Counted from the stretch's first letter, positions 42,355 to 50,967 are shown. The stretch is DNA of 53,031 bases from Nocardia nova (GCF_002933465.1 NZ_PSZE01000040.1:1-53031), one strand, 5' to 3'. Program-made: numbers and translations. Notes: generated by a model from the letters alone, not told the origin.

Positions 42355-43407
42355 GTGGGGACGGACGCGGCATTGGGAGACGACATGAGTGCATCGGCTG
42401 TGAGCGATGAAAGCACCGTGGTTGCCGGGGTCGATCTCGGCGATCCCGAGCTCGCGGCGACCGTGCGCAACGGGCTTGACGAGGTGGAGAAGCTGCTGGT
42501 CAGCGAGCTCTCCGACGGGGAGGACTTTCTGCTGGAAGCCGCGCTGCACCTGGCGCGCGCCGGCGGGAAGCGGTTCCGGCCGCTGTTCACCATCCTCACC
42601 GGCCAGCTCGGCCCGCGCCCGACCGACCCCGATCTGATCACCGCCGGCACCGTGGTGGAACTGGTGCATCTGGCCACGCTCTACCACGACGATGTGATGG
42701 ACGAGGCGTCCATGCGCCGCGGTGCCCCGAGTGTGAACTCCCGCTGGGGCAACAGCATCGCCATCCTCTCCGGCGACTACCTCTTCGCACACGCCTCCCG
42801 GCTGGTATCCACCCTCGGCCCGGACGCGGTGCGCACCATCGCCGAGACCTTCGCCGAGCTGGTCACCGGCCAGATGCGGGAAACCCTGGGCGCCAAGAAA
42901 TCTCAGGATCCGGTCGAACACTATCTGCGGGTGGTGTGGGAGAAGACCGGCTCGCTGATCGCCGCATCAGGGCGCTTCGGCGGCACCTTCTCCGGCGCGA
43001 GCCTCGACGACGTCGAGCGGCTGGCACGTCTGGGTGACGCGGTCGGCACCGCCTTCCAGATCTCCGACGACATCATCGACATCTCCTCGGTGTCCGAGCA
43101 GTCGGGTAAGACGCCCGGCACCGACCTGCGCGAAGGTGTGCACACCCTGCCGGTGCTGTACGCGCTGCGCGACGAGGGAGCCGAGGGTGACCGGCTGCGC
43201 ACGCTGCTGGCCCGGCCGCTGGAATCAGACGACGAGGTCGCCGAGGCGCTGGAATTGCTCTCGCGCTCGCGCGGCATGGTCTTGGCCAAGCAGAAGCTGC
43301 AGGGCTATGCCGATATCGCGCACGCCGAACTTTCGGCCCTGCCGCAGGGCCCGGCCAACGACGCGCTGGAACGCCTGGTCCGATACACCATCGAGCGGGT
43401 CGGCTGA
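42355..43407 (+). CDS. grcC1: polyprenyl diphosphate synthase GrcC1
   Basis: Trans-isoprenyl diphosphate synthase, 350 aa from GTG 42355 (340 from ATG 42385). GGKRFRP is the conserved entry motif; the first Asp-rich motif is HDDVMDE (D112, D113, D116) and the second ISDDIIDIS. It makes the long-chain diphosphate, plausibly the menaquinone side chain used by MenA. Corresponds to Rv0562 and is divergent from menJ. Confidence 0.9.
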   Translation: MGTDAALGDDMSASAVSDESTVVAGVDLGDPELAATVRNGLDEVEKLLVSELSDGEDFLLEAALHLARAGGKRFRPLFTILTGQLGPRPTDPDLITAGTVVELVHLATLYHDDVMDEASMRRGAPSVNSRWGNSIAILSGDYLFAHASRLVSTLGPDAVRTIAETFAELVTGQMRETLGAKKSQDPVEHYLRVVWEKTGSLIAASGRFGGTFSGASLDDVERLARLGDAVGTAFQISDDIIDISSVSEQSGKTPGTDLREGVHTLPVLYALRDEGAEGDRLRTLLARPLESDDEVAEALELLSRSRGMVLAKQKLQGYADIAHAELSALPQGPANDALERLVRYTIERVG

Positions 43408-43529
43408 GCCTTCCGTCGCGGCAGTCGACGGCTCGCGGAACAGCCGGTTCGCCCTGTTGTGATCGATTTCGCAGCGCGGAGTGCCGGACCGGGGCGGAAC
43501 CCGAGTCCGCCGCCGATCGTTGATCCGAC

Positions 43530-44408
43530 ATGCATGGTTACGCGAACGGTTTGAAGACCTTCGGGCTCATGGTGGGCCTGTCGGCTCTGATCGTGTTCGC
43601 AGGTGCGATGTTCCGCAACCCCACGATTCTGATCATCGCCATCCTGCTGGCCGTGGGCATGAACGCCTACGCCTATTTCAGCAGCGACAAGCTGGCCCTG
43701 CGGGCCATGCACGCGCAGCCGGTATCCGAACTCGAAGCGCCCGTGATGTACAAGATCGTGCGCGAGCTGGCCACCACCGCGCGCCAGCCCATGCCGCGGC
43801 TGTACATCAGCCCGACGAACGCGCCCAACGCCTTCGCCACCGGACGCAATCCGCGTCATGCGGCGGTGTGCTGTACCAACGGCATCCTGCAGATCCTCGA
43901 CGAACGGGAACTGCGGGCGGTCCTCGGCCACGAACTGTCGCACGTCTACAACCGCGACATCCTGATCTCCTCGGTGGCCGGCGCCCTCGCCGCGGTCATC
44001 TCCGGTCTGGCCAATCTGGCCTTCTTCGCGAGCATGTCCGGCGGCGGCAGCCGCGACGGTGAAGGCCCGAACATCCTCGGCGTGCTGTTGGTCTCACTGC
44101 TGGGCCCGATCGCCGCCACCCTGATCAAACTCGCCGTCTCCCGCTCCCGCGAATACCAGGCCGATCAGGACGGCGCCGAAATCACCGGCGACCCACTGGC
44201 CCTGGCCTCGGCGCTGCGCAAACTCGAACGCGGCACCCAGGCCGCGCCGCTGCCGCCCGAGCCGCAGCTGACCGCGCAGTCGCATCTGATGATCGCCAAC
44301 CCCTTCCGGGCGGGCGACAAGATGGCGCGCTGGTTCTCCACCCACCCGCCCATGGCCGAGCGCATCCAGCGTCTCGAGCACATGGCCGGCGGGCCCCGCG
44401 GGTATTAG
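43530..44408 (+). CDS. htpX: membrane zinc metalloprotease HtpX
   Basis: M48 family, 292 aa. Two N-terminal transmembrane helices (about 10-50), zinc site HELSH (H134, E135, H138) and the third ligand in SREYQADQDGA; another hydrophobic segment lies between. It degrades misfolded membrane proteins. PTNAPNAFATGRNP is the typical preceding motif. Corresponds to Rv0563. Its stop overlaps the convergent yajQ stop by 4 nt. Confidence 0.95.
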   Translation: MHGYANGLKTFGLMVGLSALIVFAGAMFRNPTILIIAILLAVGMNAYAYFSSDKLALRAMHAQPVSELEAPVMYKIVRELATTARQPMPRLYISPTNAPNAFATGRNPRHAAVCCTNGILQILDERELRAVLGHELSHVYNRDILISSVAGALAAVISGLANLAFFASMSGGGSRDGEGPNILGVLLVSLLGPIAATLIKLAVSRSREYQADQDGAEITGDPLALASALRKLERGTQAAPLPPEPQLTAQSHLMIANPFRAGDKMARWFSTHPPMAERIQRLEHMAGGPRGY

Positions 44409-44896
44409 CGGTAGTTGACGAACTGCAGGGCCACGTCGAGATCCGCACCCTTCAGCAGGGCGATGACGGCCTGCAGATCGTCGCGCTTCTTACCGCTGAC
44501 CCGCAGTTCGTCGCCCTGGATCTGCGCCTTCACGCCTTTGGGGCCCTCGTCGCGGATCTTCTTGGCGATCTTCTTCGCGTTCTCCGGGGAGATGCCCTGG
44601 ACCAGGGTGCCGGTGATCTTGTAGGTCTTGCCAGAGGCCGCCGGCTCGCCCGCGTCGAAGGCCTTCAGCGAGATGTCGCGGCGAATCAGCTTCTCCTTGA
44701 ACACCTCCAGCGCCGCCTTCACCCGTTCCTCGGATTCGGCCGACAGCACGATCTTCTCTTCACCCGACCACTCGATGCTCGCACCCGTGCCGCGGAAGTC
44801 GTAGCGGGTGTTGAGCTCCTTGGCCGCCTGGTTGAGGGCGTTGTCGACCTCCTGCCGGTCGACCTTGCTGACGACATCGAATGACGAATCGGCCAC
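44405..44896 (-). CDS. yajQ: YajQ-family nucleotide-binding protein
   Basis: 163 aa from GTG 44896, with AGGAGCGCAGC upstream. It begins ADSSFDVVSKVDRQEVDNAL and contains TRYDFRGTGASIEW and LVQGISPENAKKIAKKIRDE, diagnostic for YajQ. Some members bind cyclic di-GMP; others bind tRNA or GTP. Corresponds to Rv0566c. The cellular role in actinomycetes is unclear. Confidence 0.93.
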   Translation of the reverse strand: MADSSFDVVSKVDRQEVDNALNQAAKELNTRYDFRGTGASIEWSGEEKIVLSAESEERVKAALEVFKEKLIRRDISLKAFDAGEPAASGKTYKITGTLVQGISPENAKKIAKKIRDEGPKGVKAQIQGDELRVSGKKRDDLQAVIALLKGADLDVALQFVNYR

Positions 44897-45060
44897 GCTG
44901 CGCTCCTGTCTGACGGCTCACATTTCACCCGGAACTCCGGTAGGGAACTTTCTACCCCGGCCGCCGCGCATCGGTCACGGCACCCCCGCTGGCCAGCCGG
45001 TTTGCATCCGGGCGCCCTGGTCGTTGTATTCTGCTCTGCGCGCTGGCAACAGTGCGACAA

Positions 45061-45141
45061 GGCGGATTGCCCGAGTGGCCAAAGGGAGCTGACTGTAAAT
45101 CAGCCGCGCAAGCTTCGGAGGTTCGAATCCTTCATCCGCCA
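45061..45141 (+). tRNA. tRNA-Tyr (anticodon GTA)
   Basis: Acceptor GGCGGAT pairs with ATCCGCC; anticodon arm CTGACTGTAAATCAG contains GTA; a long class II variable arm (CCGCGCAAGCTTCGG) and T-loop TTCGAAT follow. CCA is not encoded in full. Confidence 0.95.
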
Positions 45142-45147
45142 CCCTCT

Positions 45148-45177
45148 CAGGGCCCTCCCTAATCGGGGAGGGCCCTG
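45148..45177 (+). terminator. terminator after tRNA-Tyr
   Basis: A 12-bp perfect stem CAGGGCCCTCCC with GGGAGGGCCCTG and a 6-nt loop, followed by a T-containing stretch. Confidence 0.9.
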
Positions 45178-45551
45178 GTCTTGTTCGAGGGTGATTTGTG
45201 GGGGCACTGCTGGACGACGGGCCACGGTTTGGGGTGTGCCAGAGACTTGTCGGACGGTTCAGTTCTCGTGGTTTCGCTCTCGTCGTCGGCTGGGCCGGCC
45301 CGCCGCGAGTGTGCGCCGCGGGCAGCAGCGCCTCGCTGTGGGATGAATCTCCTCCCGGCGCGGCGATGTCTTGGCGCAACGGTGTCGACCTTCGTGCCCT
45401 TCCGAGGAGAGAGGCATCCGCTGCGCCGATGTTGTGCTTTCGAAAGCCCAGTGACCAGCTGGTTTGGTAACTTTGCCGGGGAGTGTGTAACCTCGTTCAA
45501 GGCTTCAGCGCCCCGGGTTCGAGGATTCGAGTTCGGAGCGAATGTAGCCAT
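45178..45551. other. spacer between tRNA-Tyr and tRNA-Thr
   Basis: 374 bp without a convincing gene; ORFs here are Arg/Ser/Cys-rich and lack start signals. Near its end TTGGTA (45464-45469), 18 bp, TAACCT (45488-45493) is a plausible promoter for the tRNA-Thr/tRNA-Met/rpmG group. Confidence 0.45.
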
Positions 45552-45624
45552 GCCCCCTTAGCTCAGTCGGCAGAGCGTTTCCATGGTAAGGAAAAGGTCA
45601 ACGGTTCGATTCCGTTAGGGGGCT
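45552..45624 (+). tRNA. tRNA-Thr (anticodon GGT)
   Basis: Acceptor GCCCCCT pairs with AGGGGGC; the anticodon loop ATGGTAA carries GGT; T-arm ACGG-TTCGATT-CCGT. Length 73 nt, no encoded CCA. Confidence 0.95.
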
Positions 45625-45701
45625 CGCCGGATTGCCGGTGGTGACCGACTCGGCACTCCACATAGCGCCGAACCTGGTTCCGCCCGCATTACCGCGCATA
45701 T

Positions 45702-45774
45702 GGCGGTGTAGCTCAGGCGGTAGAGCAAACGACTCATAATCGTTGTGTCGCCGGTTCGAGTCCGGCCATCGCTA
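45702..45774 (+). tRNA. tRNA-Met (anticodon CAT, elongator)
   Basis: Acceptor GGCGGTG pairs with CATCGCT using two G-U pairs; loop CTCATAA carries CAT; T-arm CCGG-TTCGAGT-CCGG. The paired 1-72 position argues for the elongator rather than the initiator. Confidence 0.92.
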
Positions 45775-45820
45775 CCCATACTGATTGACCCTCTAGGTTG
45801 ACCGGAAAGAAGGCATAATC

Positions 45821-45991
45821 GTGGCCGCGAAGTCCACCGATGTCCGGCCAAAGATCACCTTGGCCTGCGAGCAGTGCAAGCATCGCAACTACATCACCAA
45901 GAAGAACCGGCGCAACGACCCGGATCGTCTGGAGCTGAAGAAGTTCTGCCCGAACTGCGGCACCCACCGGGCGCACCGCGAATCTCGCTAG
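45821..45991 (+). CDS. rpmG: 50S ribosomal protein L33
   Basis: 56 aa from GTG 45821 ([19 protein letters not shown]). It has the zinc-ribbon pairs CEQC and CPNC, so it is the zinc-containing C+ form that can be replaced under zinc limitation. It lies between tRNA-Met and hadAB, as rpmG2 (Rv0634B) does in M. tuberculosis. AGGTTGACCGGAAAGAAGG upstream supplies the ribosome site. Confidence 0.95.
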
Positions 45992-46100
45992 ATCTCACCG
46001 CGTGCACGCTGCCGCGCGCAACGTCGGTGCCCGGATTCAGGGAGGTCTGTCGATGACCTTCCCGGATGTTCGTGGCCCGCGCCGATCCATGCAGCACTCC

Positions 46101-46137
46101 ATGCCGGAGCAGGTTTCCCGACCCGCTCCGGCATTTG
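46101..46137 (+). terminator. terminator after rpmG
   Basis: Perfect arms ATGCCGGAGC (46101-46110) and GCTCCGGCAT (46125-46134), loop of 14 nt, then TTTG. Confidence 0.8.
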
Positions 46138-46204
46138 CTGTACATGCGGTAGTTTCACGCTCCGCAGACTCCCGGTAGCCGAGTCAGATAGGGACCTACT
46201 CTCC

Positions 46205-47281
46205 GTGACAATCAACACCGGAACCGATGCCGTGGACGCGCAGAACGCCGACAGTGAACCGTTCGACGCCTCGGTCCACGCCGCCGCCATGGTCGGTCAC
46301 CACTACCGCGTCGACGACTACTACGAGGTCGGCCGCGAGAAGGTACGCGAATACGCACGCGCGGTGCAGGACTACCACCCCGTGCACTGGGAGGAGAGCG
46401 TCGCCCGCGACTACGGCCACGACGGCCTGGTCGCACCGGTGACGTTCATCTCCCTGGTCGGCATCCTGGCCCAGCGCAAGCTGTTCGAACAGGTCGTCAC
46501 GGGTTACGACCTGAGCCAGATCATGCAGACCGACCAGATTCTGGAATTCCACCGCCCGATCCGGGTCGGCGACCAGCTCACCTGCGACGTCTACCTGCAC
46601 TCGTTCCGGCAAGCCTTCGGCGGCGACATCATCGTCACCAAGAACATCGTCACGGCGCAGAACGACGAGCTGGTGCTCACCACGTACACCACCCTGGTCG
46701 GCCGCAGCGGCGGTGACGTCGATCCCAATATCGCCGACGCGGTCCGCAACATCCTCATGCACGGCATGGCCGAGGCGCCCGACCGTCCGACCGCGGAGCC
46801 GCCCATCACGGCGCCCCCGGTGCCGGTGACCACGGTTCCCGAGGTCACGGTCAGCAGCCACACGCGCTCGTTCGACAGCGTCACCGTCGGCGACGAACTG
46901 CCGACCCGCGTGGTCCGGCTCACCCGCGGCGATCTGGTGAACTACGCCGGCGTCTCCGGTGACGCGAACCCGATCCACTGGAGCGACGAGGTCGTGGCAC
47001 TCGCCGGCCTGGACAACGTGGTCGCGCACGGCATGCTGACCATGGGCCTGGGCGGCGGATTCGTCACCTCCTGGCTCGGTGATCCGGGTGCGGTGAAGGA
47101 ATACAACGTGCGGTTCACCAGCCCCGTCTACGTGCCGAGCGATCATCCGGCCGAGGTCGAATACACCGGCAAGGTGAAGTCGGTGGACCCGGAGAACCGC
47201 ACCGCCGTGATCGCGATCGTCGCCAAATCCGGCGGCCGGAAGATCTTCGGACGTGCGACCGCGACGGTGCAGCTGGCATGA
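46205..47281 (+). CDS. fused (3R)-hydroxyacyl-ACP dehydratase HadA-HadB
   Basis: 358 aa from GTG 46205. The N-terminal half (about 25-185) is a HadA-like hotdog: YYEVGREKVREYARAVQDYH, then GDIIVTKNIVTAQND. A Pro-rich linker (TAEPPITAPPVPVTT) joins a HadB-like hotdog (about 215-358) with the hydratase motif DLVNYAGVSGDANPIHWSDE, where D and H are catalytic. In M. tuberculosis HadA and HadB are separate subunits (Rv0635, Rv0636) of the FAS-II dehydratase making mycolic acids; here a single chain would act as its own heterodimer. No separate HadC follows; tRNA-Trp comes next. Confidence 0.92.
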   Translation: MTINTGTDAVDAQNADSEPFDASVHAAAMVGHHYRVDDYYEVGREKVREYARAVQDYHPVHWEESVARDYGHDGLVAPVTFISLVGILAQRKLFEQVVTGYDLSQIMQTDQILEFHRPIRVGDQLTCDVYLHSFRQAFGGDIIVTKNIVTAQNDELVLTTYTTLVGRSGGDVDPNIADAVRNILMHGMAEAPDRPTAEPPITAPPVPVTTVPEVTVSSHTRSFDSVTVGDELPTRVVRLTRGDLVNYAGVSGDANPIHWSDEVVALAGLDNVVAHGMLTMGLGGGFVTSWLGDPGAVKEYNVRFTSPVYVPSDHPAEVEYTGKVKSVDPENRTAVIAIVAKSGGRKIFGRATATVQLA

Positions 47282-47326
47282 TGGTCGCCGGGCCGGCAAG
47301 CCGCTTCGCGGTGGCGGACGGCCCGA

Positions 47327-47357
47327 TTGGCTATCCGCCGGGGCGGTAACGTACACT
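47327..47357 (+). promoter_or_regulatory. candidate promoter for tRNA-Trp/secE/nusG
   Basis: TTGGCT (47327-47332), 19-bp spacer, TACACT (47352-47357), about 165 bp before tRNA-Trp in a spacer with no ORF. Confidence 0.45.
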
Positions 47358-47521
47358 CGGATCTCTGGGGTCGCCAGCCACTGCGCGCTGCTCTGAGGGG
47401 CTGGTTCCGGGCGGGTGACCGCCGGGGCCGGCACACCGGTGGAGCGGCGCGCGTGTTGTGTGGCCCCGGGTTGGCACAACTGAATAAGCACCGTGCTGGA
47501 TGACACTGCGATTCCAGCCGA

Positions 47522-47594
<73 letters not shown>

Positions 47595-47625
47595 CACTGG
47601 ATGCCAGCGACGAGAGAGGGTTCAC

Positions 47626-48039
47626 GTGAGCGACGAGCGGGACATTCGCCACGGCGCGCATGCCGCCGATGGCGAAGACACCGCTGCGGTCAGCCGGCCG
47701 AGTGGTAAGCGGTCGACTCGCCGGGCTCGCGCCGGATCCTCCTCGGACACCGGCTCCGTCGCCACGATCGACCGTGACGACCGCTCGGATTCGGCATCGC
47801 GTAAGGCGTCCAAGTCGGCGGGGAAGAAGACCGCCGAACGCGGTCGGGGCAATCCCTTCAAGCGTCTGGTGAAGTTCCTGCGGGAAGTCATCGCGGAACT
47901 GCGCAAGGTGATCTGGCCCAACCGCAAGCAGATGGTCACCTATACAAGCGTTGTCCTGGTGTTCGTGATCTTCATGGTCGCGTTCATCAGCGGGTTGGAC
48001 CTGGCGTTCATCAAGGGTGTCAACTGGCTGTTCGGCTAG
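47626..48039 (+). CDS. secE: preprotein translocase subunit SecE
   Basis: 137 aa from GTG 47626 (GAGAGGG upstream). A long, disordered, charged N-terminus of about 70 residues precedes the conserved amphipathic helix FKRLVKFLREVIAELRKVIW and PNRKQMVTYTS, and a single TM helix (VVLVFVIFMVAFISGLDLAF). This is the single-span actinobacterial SecE, which clamps SecY in the membrane. Confidence 0.95.
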   Translation: MSDERDIRHGAHAADGEDTAAVSRPSGKRSTRRARAGSSSDTGSVATIDRDDRSDSASRKASKSAGKKTAERGRGNPFKRLVKFLREVIAELRKVIWPNRKQMVTYTSVVLVFVIFMVAFISGLDLAFIKGVNWLFG

Positions 48040-48179
48040 CTGACCGGTGCGTCAGGAGCGGAGCCTGCGGAGCGACCCATGGGCGCTGCTAGCCGTCCGC
48101 CACGCGAGGACGGAAACCATCCGCCGGATTCACCTCCGGCGTAGTGGATGTACGTGACGACACAGGAAGCGAGTGCCCA

Positions 48180-49019
48180 GTGAGCACCCCGGAGAACGGC
48201 ACAACCGACGAGTTCCCGGTCGACGACGAGGCGGCGGAGACGGCCGTCGACGAGGCGACCGTCTCGGACGGTACCGAGGCGTCCTCCGGCGAAGTCGAGG
48301 GCGACGACACCGAGACCGACGACACCGAGACCGACGAGACCGAGACCGACGCAGCCGCGGAGCCCGCGGCACCGGAAGAGCCGGCCGACCCCGTCGCCGA
48401 GATGAAGGCCGCGCTGCGTCGCGCCCCCGGTGACTGGTACGTCATCCACTCCTACGCCGGTTACGAGAACAAGGTGAAGACCAACCTCGAGACCCGCGTG
48501 CAGAACCTGGGCCTCGAGGACTACATCTTCCAGGTCGAGGTGCCGACCGAGCAGGTCACCGAGATCAAGAACGGCCAGCGCAAGAACGTGCAGCGCAAGG
48601 TGCTGCCCGGCTACATCCTGGTCCGGATGGATCTCAACGACGAATCGTGGGGCGCGGTCCGCAACACCCCCGGTGTCACCGGATTCGTCGGCGCCACCTC
48701 CCGTCCGTCGCCGCTGACGATCAACGACGTGGTGAAGTTCCTGGTCCCGGCCGAGCAGCAGCAGAAGAAGCCGGCCGCCGCTGCGGCGGGTGCCGCCGCG
48801 TCCACGTCGGAGACCGTCACCGAGGCCGCGGCCAAGCCAGCCATCGAGGTCGACTTCGAGGTCGGTGAGTCGGTCACCGTCATGGACGGCCCGTTCGCGA
48901 CGCTGCCGGCCAGCATCTCCGAGGTCAACGCCGAACAGCAGAAGCTGAAGGTGCTGGTGTCGATCTTCGGTCGCGAGACCCCGGTCGAACTCGCCTTCAC
49001 GCAGGTCGCGAAGATCTAA
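48180..49019 (+). CDS. nusG: transcription elongation/antitermination factor NusG
   Basis: 279 aa from GTG 48180. The NGN domain starts near residue 84 (GDWYVIHSYAGYENKVKTNL) and contains RKVLPGYILVRMDL. The KOW domain is FEVGESVTVMDGPFATLPAS. Two unusual parts are an acidic N-terminal extension of about 80 residues with DDTETDDTETDETETD repeats, and an Ala-rich insert of about 35 residues (KKPAAAAAGAAASTSETVTE) between NGN and KOW. It binds RNA polymerase; secE-nusG-rplK-rplA order is conserved. Confidence 0.95.
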   Translation: MSTPENGTTDEFPVDDEAAETAVDEATVSDGTEASSGEVEGDDTETDDTETDETETDAAAEPAAPEEPADPVAEMKAALRRAPGDWYVIHSYAGYENKVKTNLETRVQNLGLEDYIFQVEVPTEQVTEIKNGQRKNVQRKVLPGYILVRMDLNDESWGAVRNTPGVTGFVGATSRPSPLTINDVVKFLVPAEQQQKKPAAAAAGAAASTSETVTEAAAKPAIEVDFEVGESVTVMDGPFATLPASISEVNAEQQKLKVLVSIFGRETPVELAFTQVAKI

Positions 49020-49059
49020 GACTTCCGGGGTTCGGCCCCGGGACAGGCTTACGGAAGTC
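49020..49059 (+). promoter_or_regulatory. structured leader between nusG and rplK
   Basis: Outer arms GACTTCCG (49020-49027) and CGGAAGTC (49052-49059) enclose an inner GGGG-TTCGG-CCCC hairpin, followed by GGAACCTAAACCAAGGAAAG. Ribosomal protein L1 represses the L11-L1 operon by binding such leaders in other bacteria, so this is a candidate L1 site; it may also cut nusG readthrough. Confidence 0.55.
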
Positions 49060-49088
49060 CGTAAGGAACCTAAACCAAGGAAAGAAAG

Positions 49089-49523
49089 ATGCCCCCCAAG
49101 AAGAAGAAGGTCGCCGGGCTCATCAAGCTCCAGATCCAGGCCGGTGCGGCCAACCCGGCCCCGCCGGTCGGCCCCGCGCTGGGTCAGCACGGCGTCAACA
49201 TCATGGAGTTCTGCAAGGCGTACAACGCCGCGACCGAGTCGCAGCGCGGCAACGTCATCCCGGTCGAGATCACGGTCTACGAAGACCGCTCGTTCGACTT
49301 CAAGCTGAAGACTCCGCCCGCCGCCAAGCTGCTGCTGAAGGCCGCCGGTGTGCAGAAGGGCTCCGCCGAGCCGCACCGCAACAAGGTCGCCACGGTCACC
49401 ATGGATCAGGTCCGTGAGATCGCCAAGACCAAGCAGGAAGATCTGAACGCCAACGACATCGATCAGGCGGCCAAGATCATCGCGGGTACCGCTCGCTCGA
49501 TGGGTATCACCGTCGCCGACTGA
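49089..49523 (+). CDS. rplK: 50S ribosomal protein L11
   Basis: 144 aa, begins MPPKKKKVAGLIKLQIQAGA and has PAPPVGPALGQHGVNIMEFC, FKLKTPPAAKLLLKAAGVQK and the C-terminal IAGTARSMGITV. It binds the GTPase-associated centre of 23S rRNA and is the target region of thiostrepton-type drugs. Confidence 0.97.
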   Translation: MPPKKKKVAGLIKLQIQAGAANPAPPVGPALGQHGVNIMEFCKAYNAATESQRGNVIPVEITVYEDRSFDFKLKTPPAAKLLLKAAGVQKGSAEPHRNKVATVTMDQVREIAKTKQEDLNANDIDQAAKIIAGTARSMGITVAD

Positions 49524-49617
49524 CGGTCCCCGTCTCCGCCGGTGACCGGCGGGATGTGCGTGGGAGGGACGGCCAGTCCCGACAACCACTTCTGACTTAC
49601 GAACAGGACAGAGAATC

Positions 49618-50331
49618 ATGGCAAAACGAAGCAAGGCGTATCTCGAGGCGGCCGCCAAGGTCGACCGCTCCCAGCTCTACTCCCCGCTGTCGGCCACCCG
49701 GCTGGCGAAGGAGACCGCGACCACGAAGACCGACGCGACCGTGGAGGTCGCCGTCCGTCTGGGCGTCGATCCCCGTAAGGCCGACCAGATGGTCCGTGGC
49801 ACCGTCAACCTGCCGCACGGCACCGGTAAGACCGCGCGCGTCATCGTGTTCGCGGCCGGCGAGAAGGCCGCCGAGGCCGAGGCCGCCGGTGCCGACGCCG
49901 TGGGCGCCGAGGATCTGATCGAGCGCATCCAGGGCGGCTGGCTGGACTTCGACGCCGCGATCGCCACCCCGGACCAGATGGCCAAGGTCGGCCGCATCGC
50001 GCGTGTGCTGGGCCCCCGCGGCCTGATGCCGAACCCGAAGACGGGCACGGTCACCACCGATGTGACCAAGGCGGTCAACGACATCAAGGGCGGCAAGATC
50101 AACTTCCGCGTCGACAAGCAGGCCAACCTGCACTTCGTGATCGGCAAGGCCTCCTTCGACGAGAAGAAGCTGGTCGAGAACTACGGCGCCGCGCTGGAGG
50201 AGATCCTGCGTGTGAAGCCGTCGACCGCCAAGGGTCGCTACGTCAAGAAGGTGACGATTTCGACGAACACCGGACCGGGCATCCCGGTGGACCCGAACCG
50301 CACCCGCAACCTCACCGAAGAGGACGCGTAG
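49618..50331 (+). CDS. rplA: 50S ribosomal protein L1
   Basis: 237 aa. It contains TKTDATVEVAVRLGVDPRKA, GTVNLPHGTGKTARVIVFAA, ARVLGPRGLMPNPKTGTVTT and the C-terminal ISTNTGPGIPVDP motif, all diagnostic for L1. It forms the L1 stalk and may repress rplK-rplA translation. ATG 49618 follows a ACAGGACAGAGAATC ribosome site. Confidence 0.97.
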   Translation: MAKRSKAYLEAAAKVDRSQLYSPLSATRLAKETATTKTDATVEVAVRLGVDPRKADQMVRGTVNLPHGTGKTARVIVFAAGEKAAEAEAAGADAVGAEDLIERIQGGWLDFDAAIATPDQMAKVGRIARVLGPRGLMPNPKTGTVTTDVTKAVNDIKGGKINFRVDKQANLHFVIGKASFDEKKLVENYGAALEEILRVKPSTAKGRYVKKVTISTNTGPGIPVDPNRTRNLTEEDA

Positions 50332-50347
50332 CGAATAGTCCAGGAAG

Positions 50348-50380
50348 CGGCCGGTACGGAAACTCCGTGCCGGCCGTTTT
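50348..50380 (+). terminator. terminator after rplA
   Basis: A 13-bp stem (CGGCCGGTACGGA with TCCGTGCCGGCCG, one G-U pair), 3-nt loop, then TTTT: a classical intrinsic terminator. Confidence 0.93.
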
Positions 50381-50433
50381 CGCATTGCAGTCGGTTGTCA
50401 TGCCGACAGGACTCGGCCGTTTATCATGCTGTC

Positions 50434-50589
50434 ATGACACGGACCGTGCACATCCCGTATGTGCTGGAACAAGATGAAGATGGTGTCTGGTGCGCAAGTG
50501 CGACGGTCCGACCGGGAGTTGGCGCCGTTGGGGACGGCGAGACCCCTGATGCTGCGCTTCGAGATCCGTCGGAGGTAGTGAGGTCGTAA
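50434..50589 (+). pseudogene. truncated HicB-like antitoxin
   Basis: 51 aa from ATG 50434. MTRTVHIPYVLEQDEDGVWC, ASATVRPGVGAVGDGETPDA and AL match the first half of HicB antitoxins, an RNase-H-like fold. The usual following helix and sheet are gone: the frame runs on as RDPSEVVRS and stops, and these last codons overlap the hicA remnant in another frame. An internal deletion that fused hicB to hicA explains this. Confidence 0.65.
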
Positions 50590-50773
50590 AAGCATTGCAG
50601 CGCGCGGGTTTTCAGATCGACCGCATTCGCGGCAGCCATCACGTGATGAAGCATCCGGATGGTCGGACGGTGCCGGTTCTGGTGCACAAGGGCCGGGATA
50701 TCCCAAAGGGACATTTCGCAATATCGCGACCATCGCCGAGATGACGCTGGACGAGCTGGTCGAGTTGCTCTAG
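50562..50773 (+). pseudogene. decayed HicA-like mRNA interferase toxin
   Basis: One frame reads RSVGGSEVVKALQRAGF, then QIDRIRGSHHVMKHPDGRTV and PVLVHKGRDIPKG, the full HicA dsRBD-like fold with the catalytic His in GSHHVM. It lacks a start codon. After PKG the frame fails: restoring one base in AAAGGGACATTT (to GGGAACATTT) would give FRNIATIAEMTLDELVELL to TAG 50771-50773. As it stands it ends at TGA 50742-50744. So start and frame are both lost. Confidence 0.8.
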
Positions 50774-50779
50774 CCCGTT

Positions 50780-50808
50780 TTGGCTTCTAGCTGCGGGTCC
50801 GCTATTCT
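50780..50808 (+). promoter_or_regulatory. promoter of the rplJ-rplL operon
   Basis: TTGGCT (50780-50785), 17-bp spacer, TATTCT (50803-50808). It lies right after the hicA remnant, and transcription would start near 50815, giving a leader of about 290 nt. Confidence 0.65.
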
Positions 50809-50814
50809 GTACTG

Positions 50815-50967
50815 CGGTCGCTGACCAGTTCGGCGATCACCCCCAATCGTTCTACCGAAGACCGTTGGTTGCTGCCGTCAGGCAGTCGAAGGTCCGGCGA
50901 TATTGCCGGCGGCCCACGCAGGGAGAGCCGAGGTGAGGGACGACATGTGAGCCATGTGCTCATGTCG
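50815..50967 (+). ncRNA. ribosomal protein L10 leader
   Basis: The segment with CCGAAGACCGTTGG, CAGTCGAAGGTCCGGCG and CCCACGCAGGGAGAGCCGAGG resembles the L10 (rplJ) mRNA leader found in many bacteria, which binds the L10-L7/L12 complex and represses the operon. The stem near 50941-50967 (CGACATG with CATGTCG) closes the region. Confidence 0.75.
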
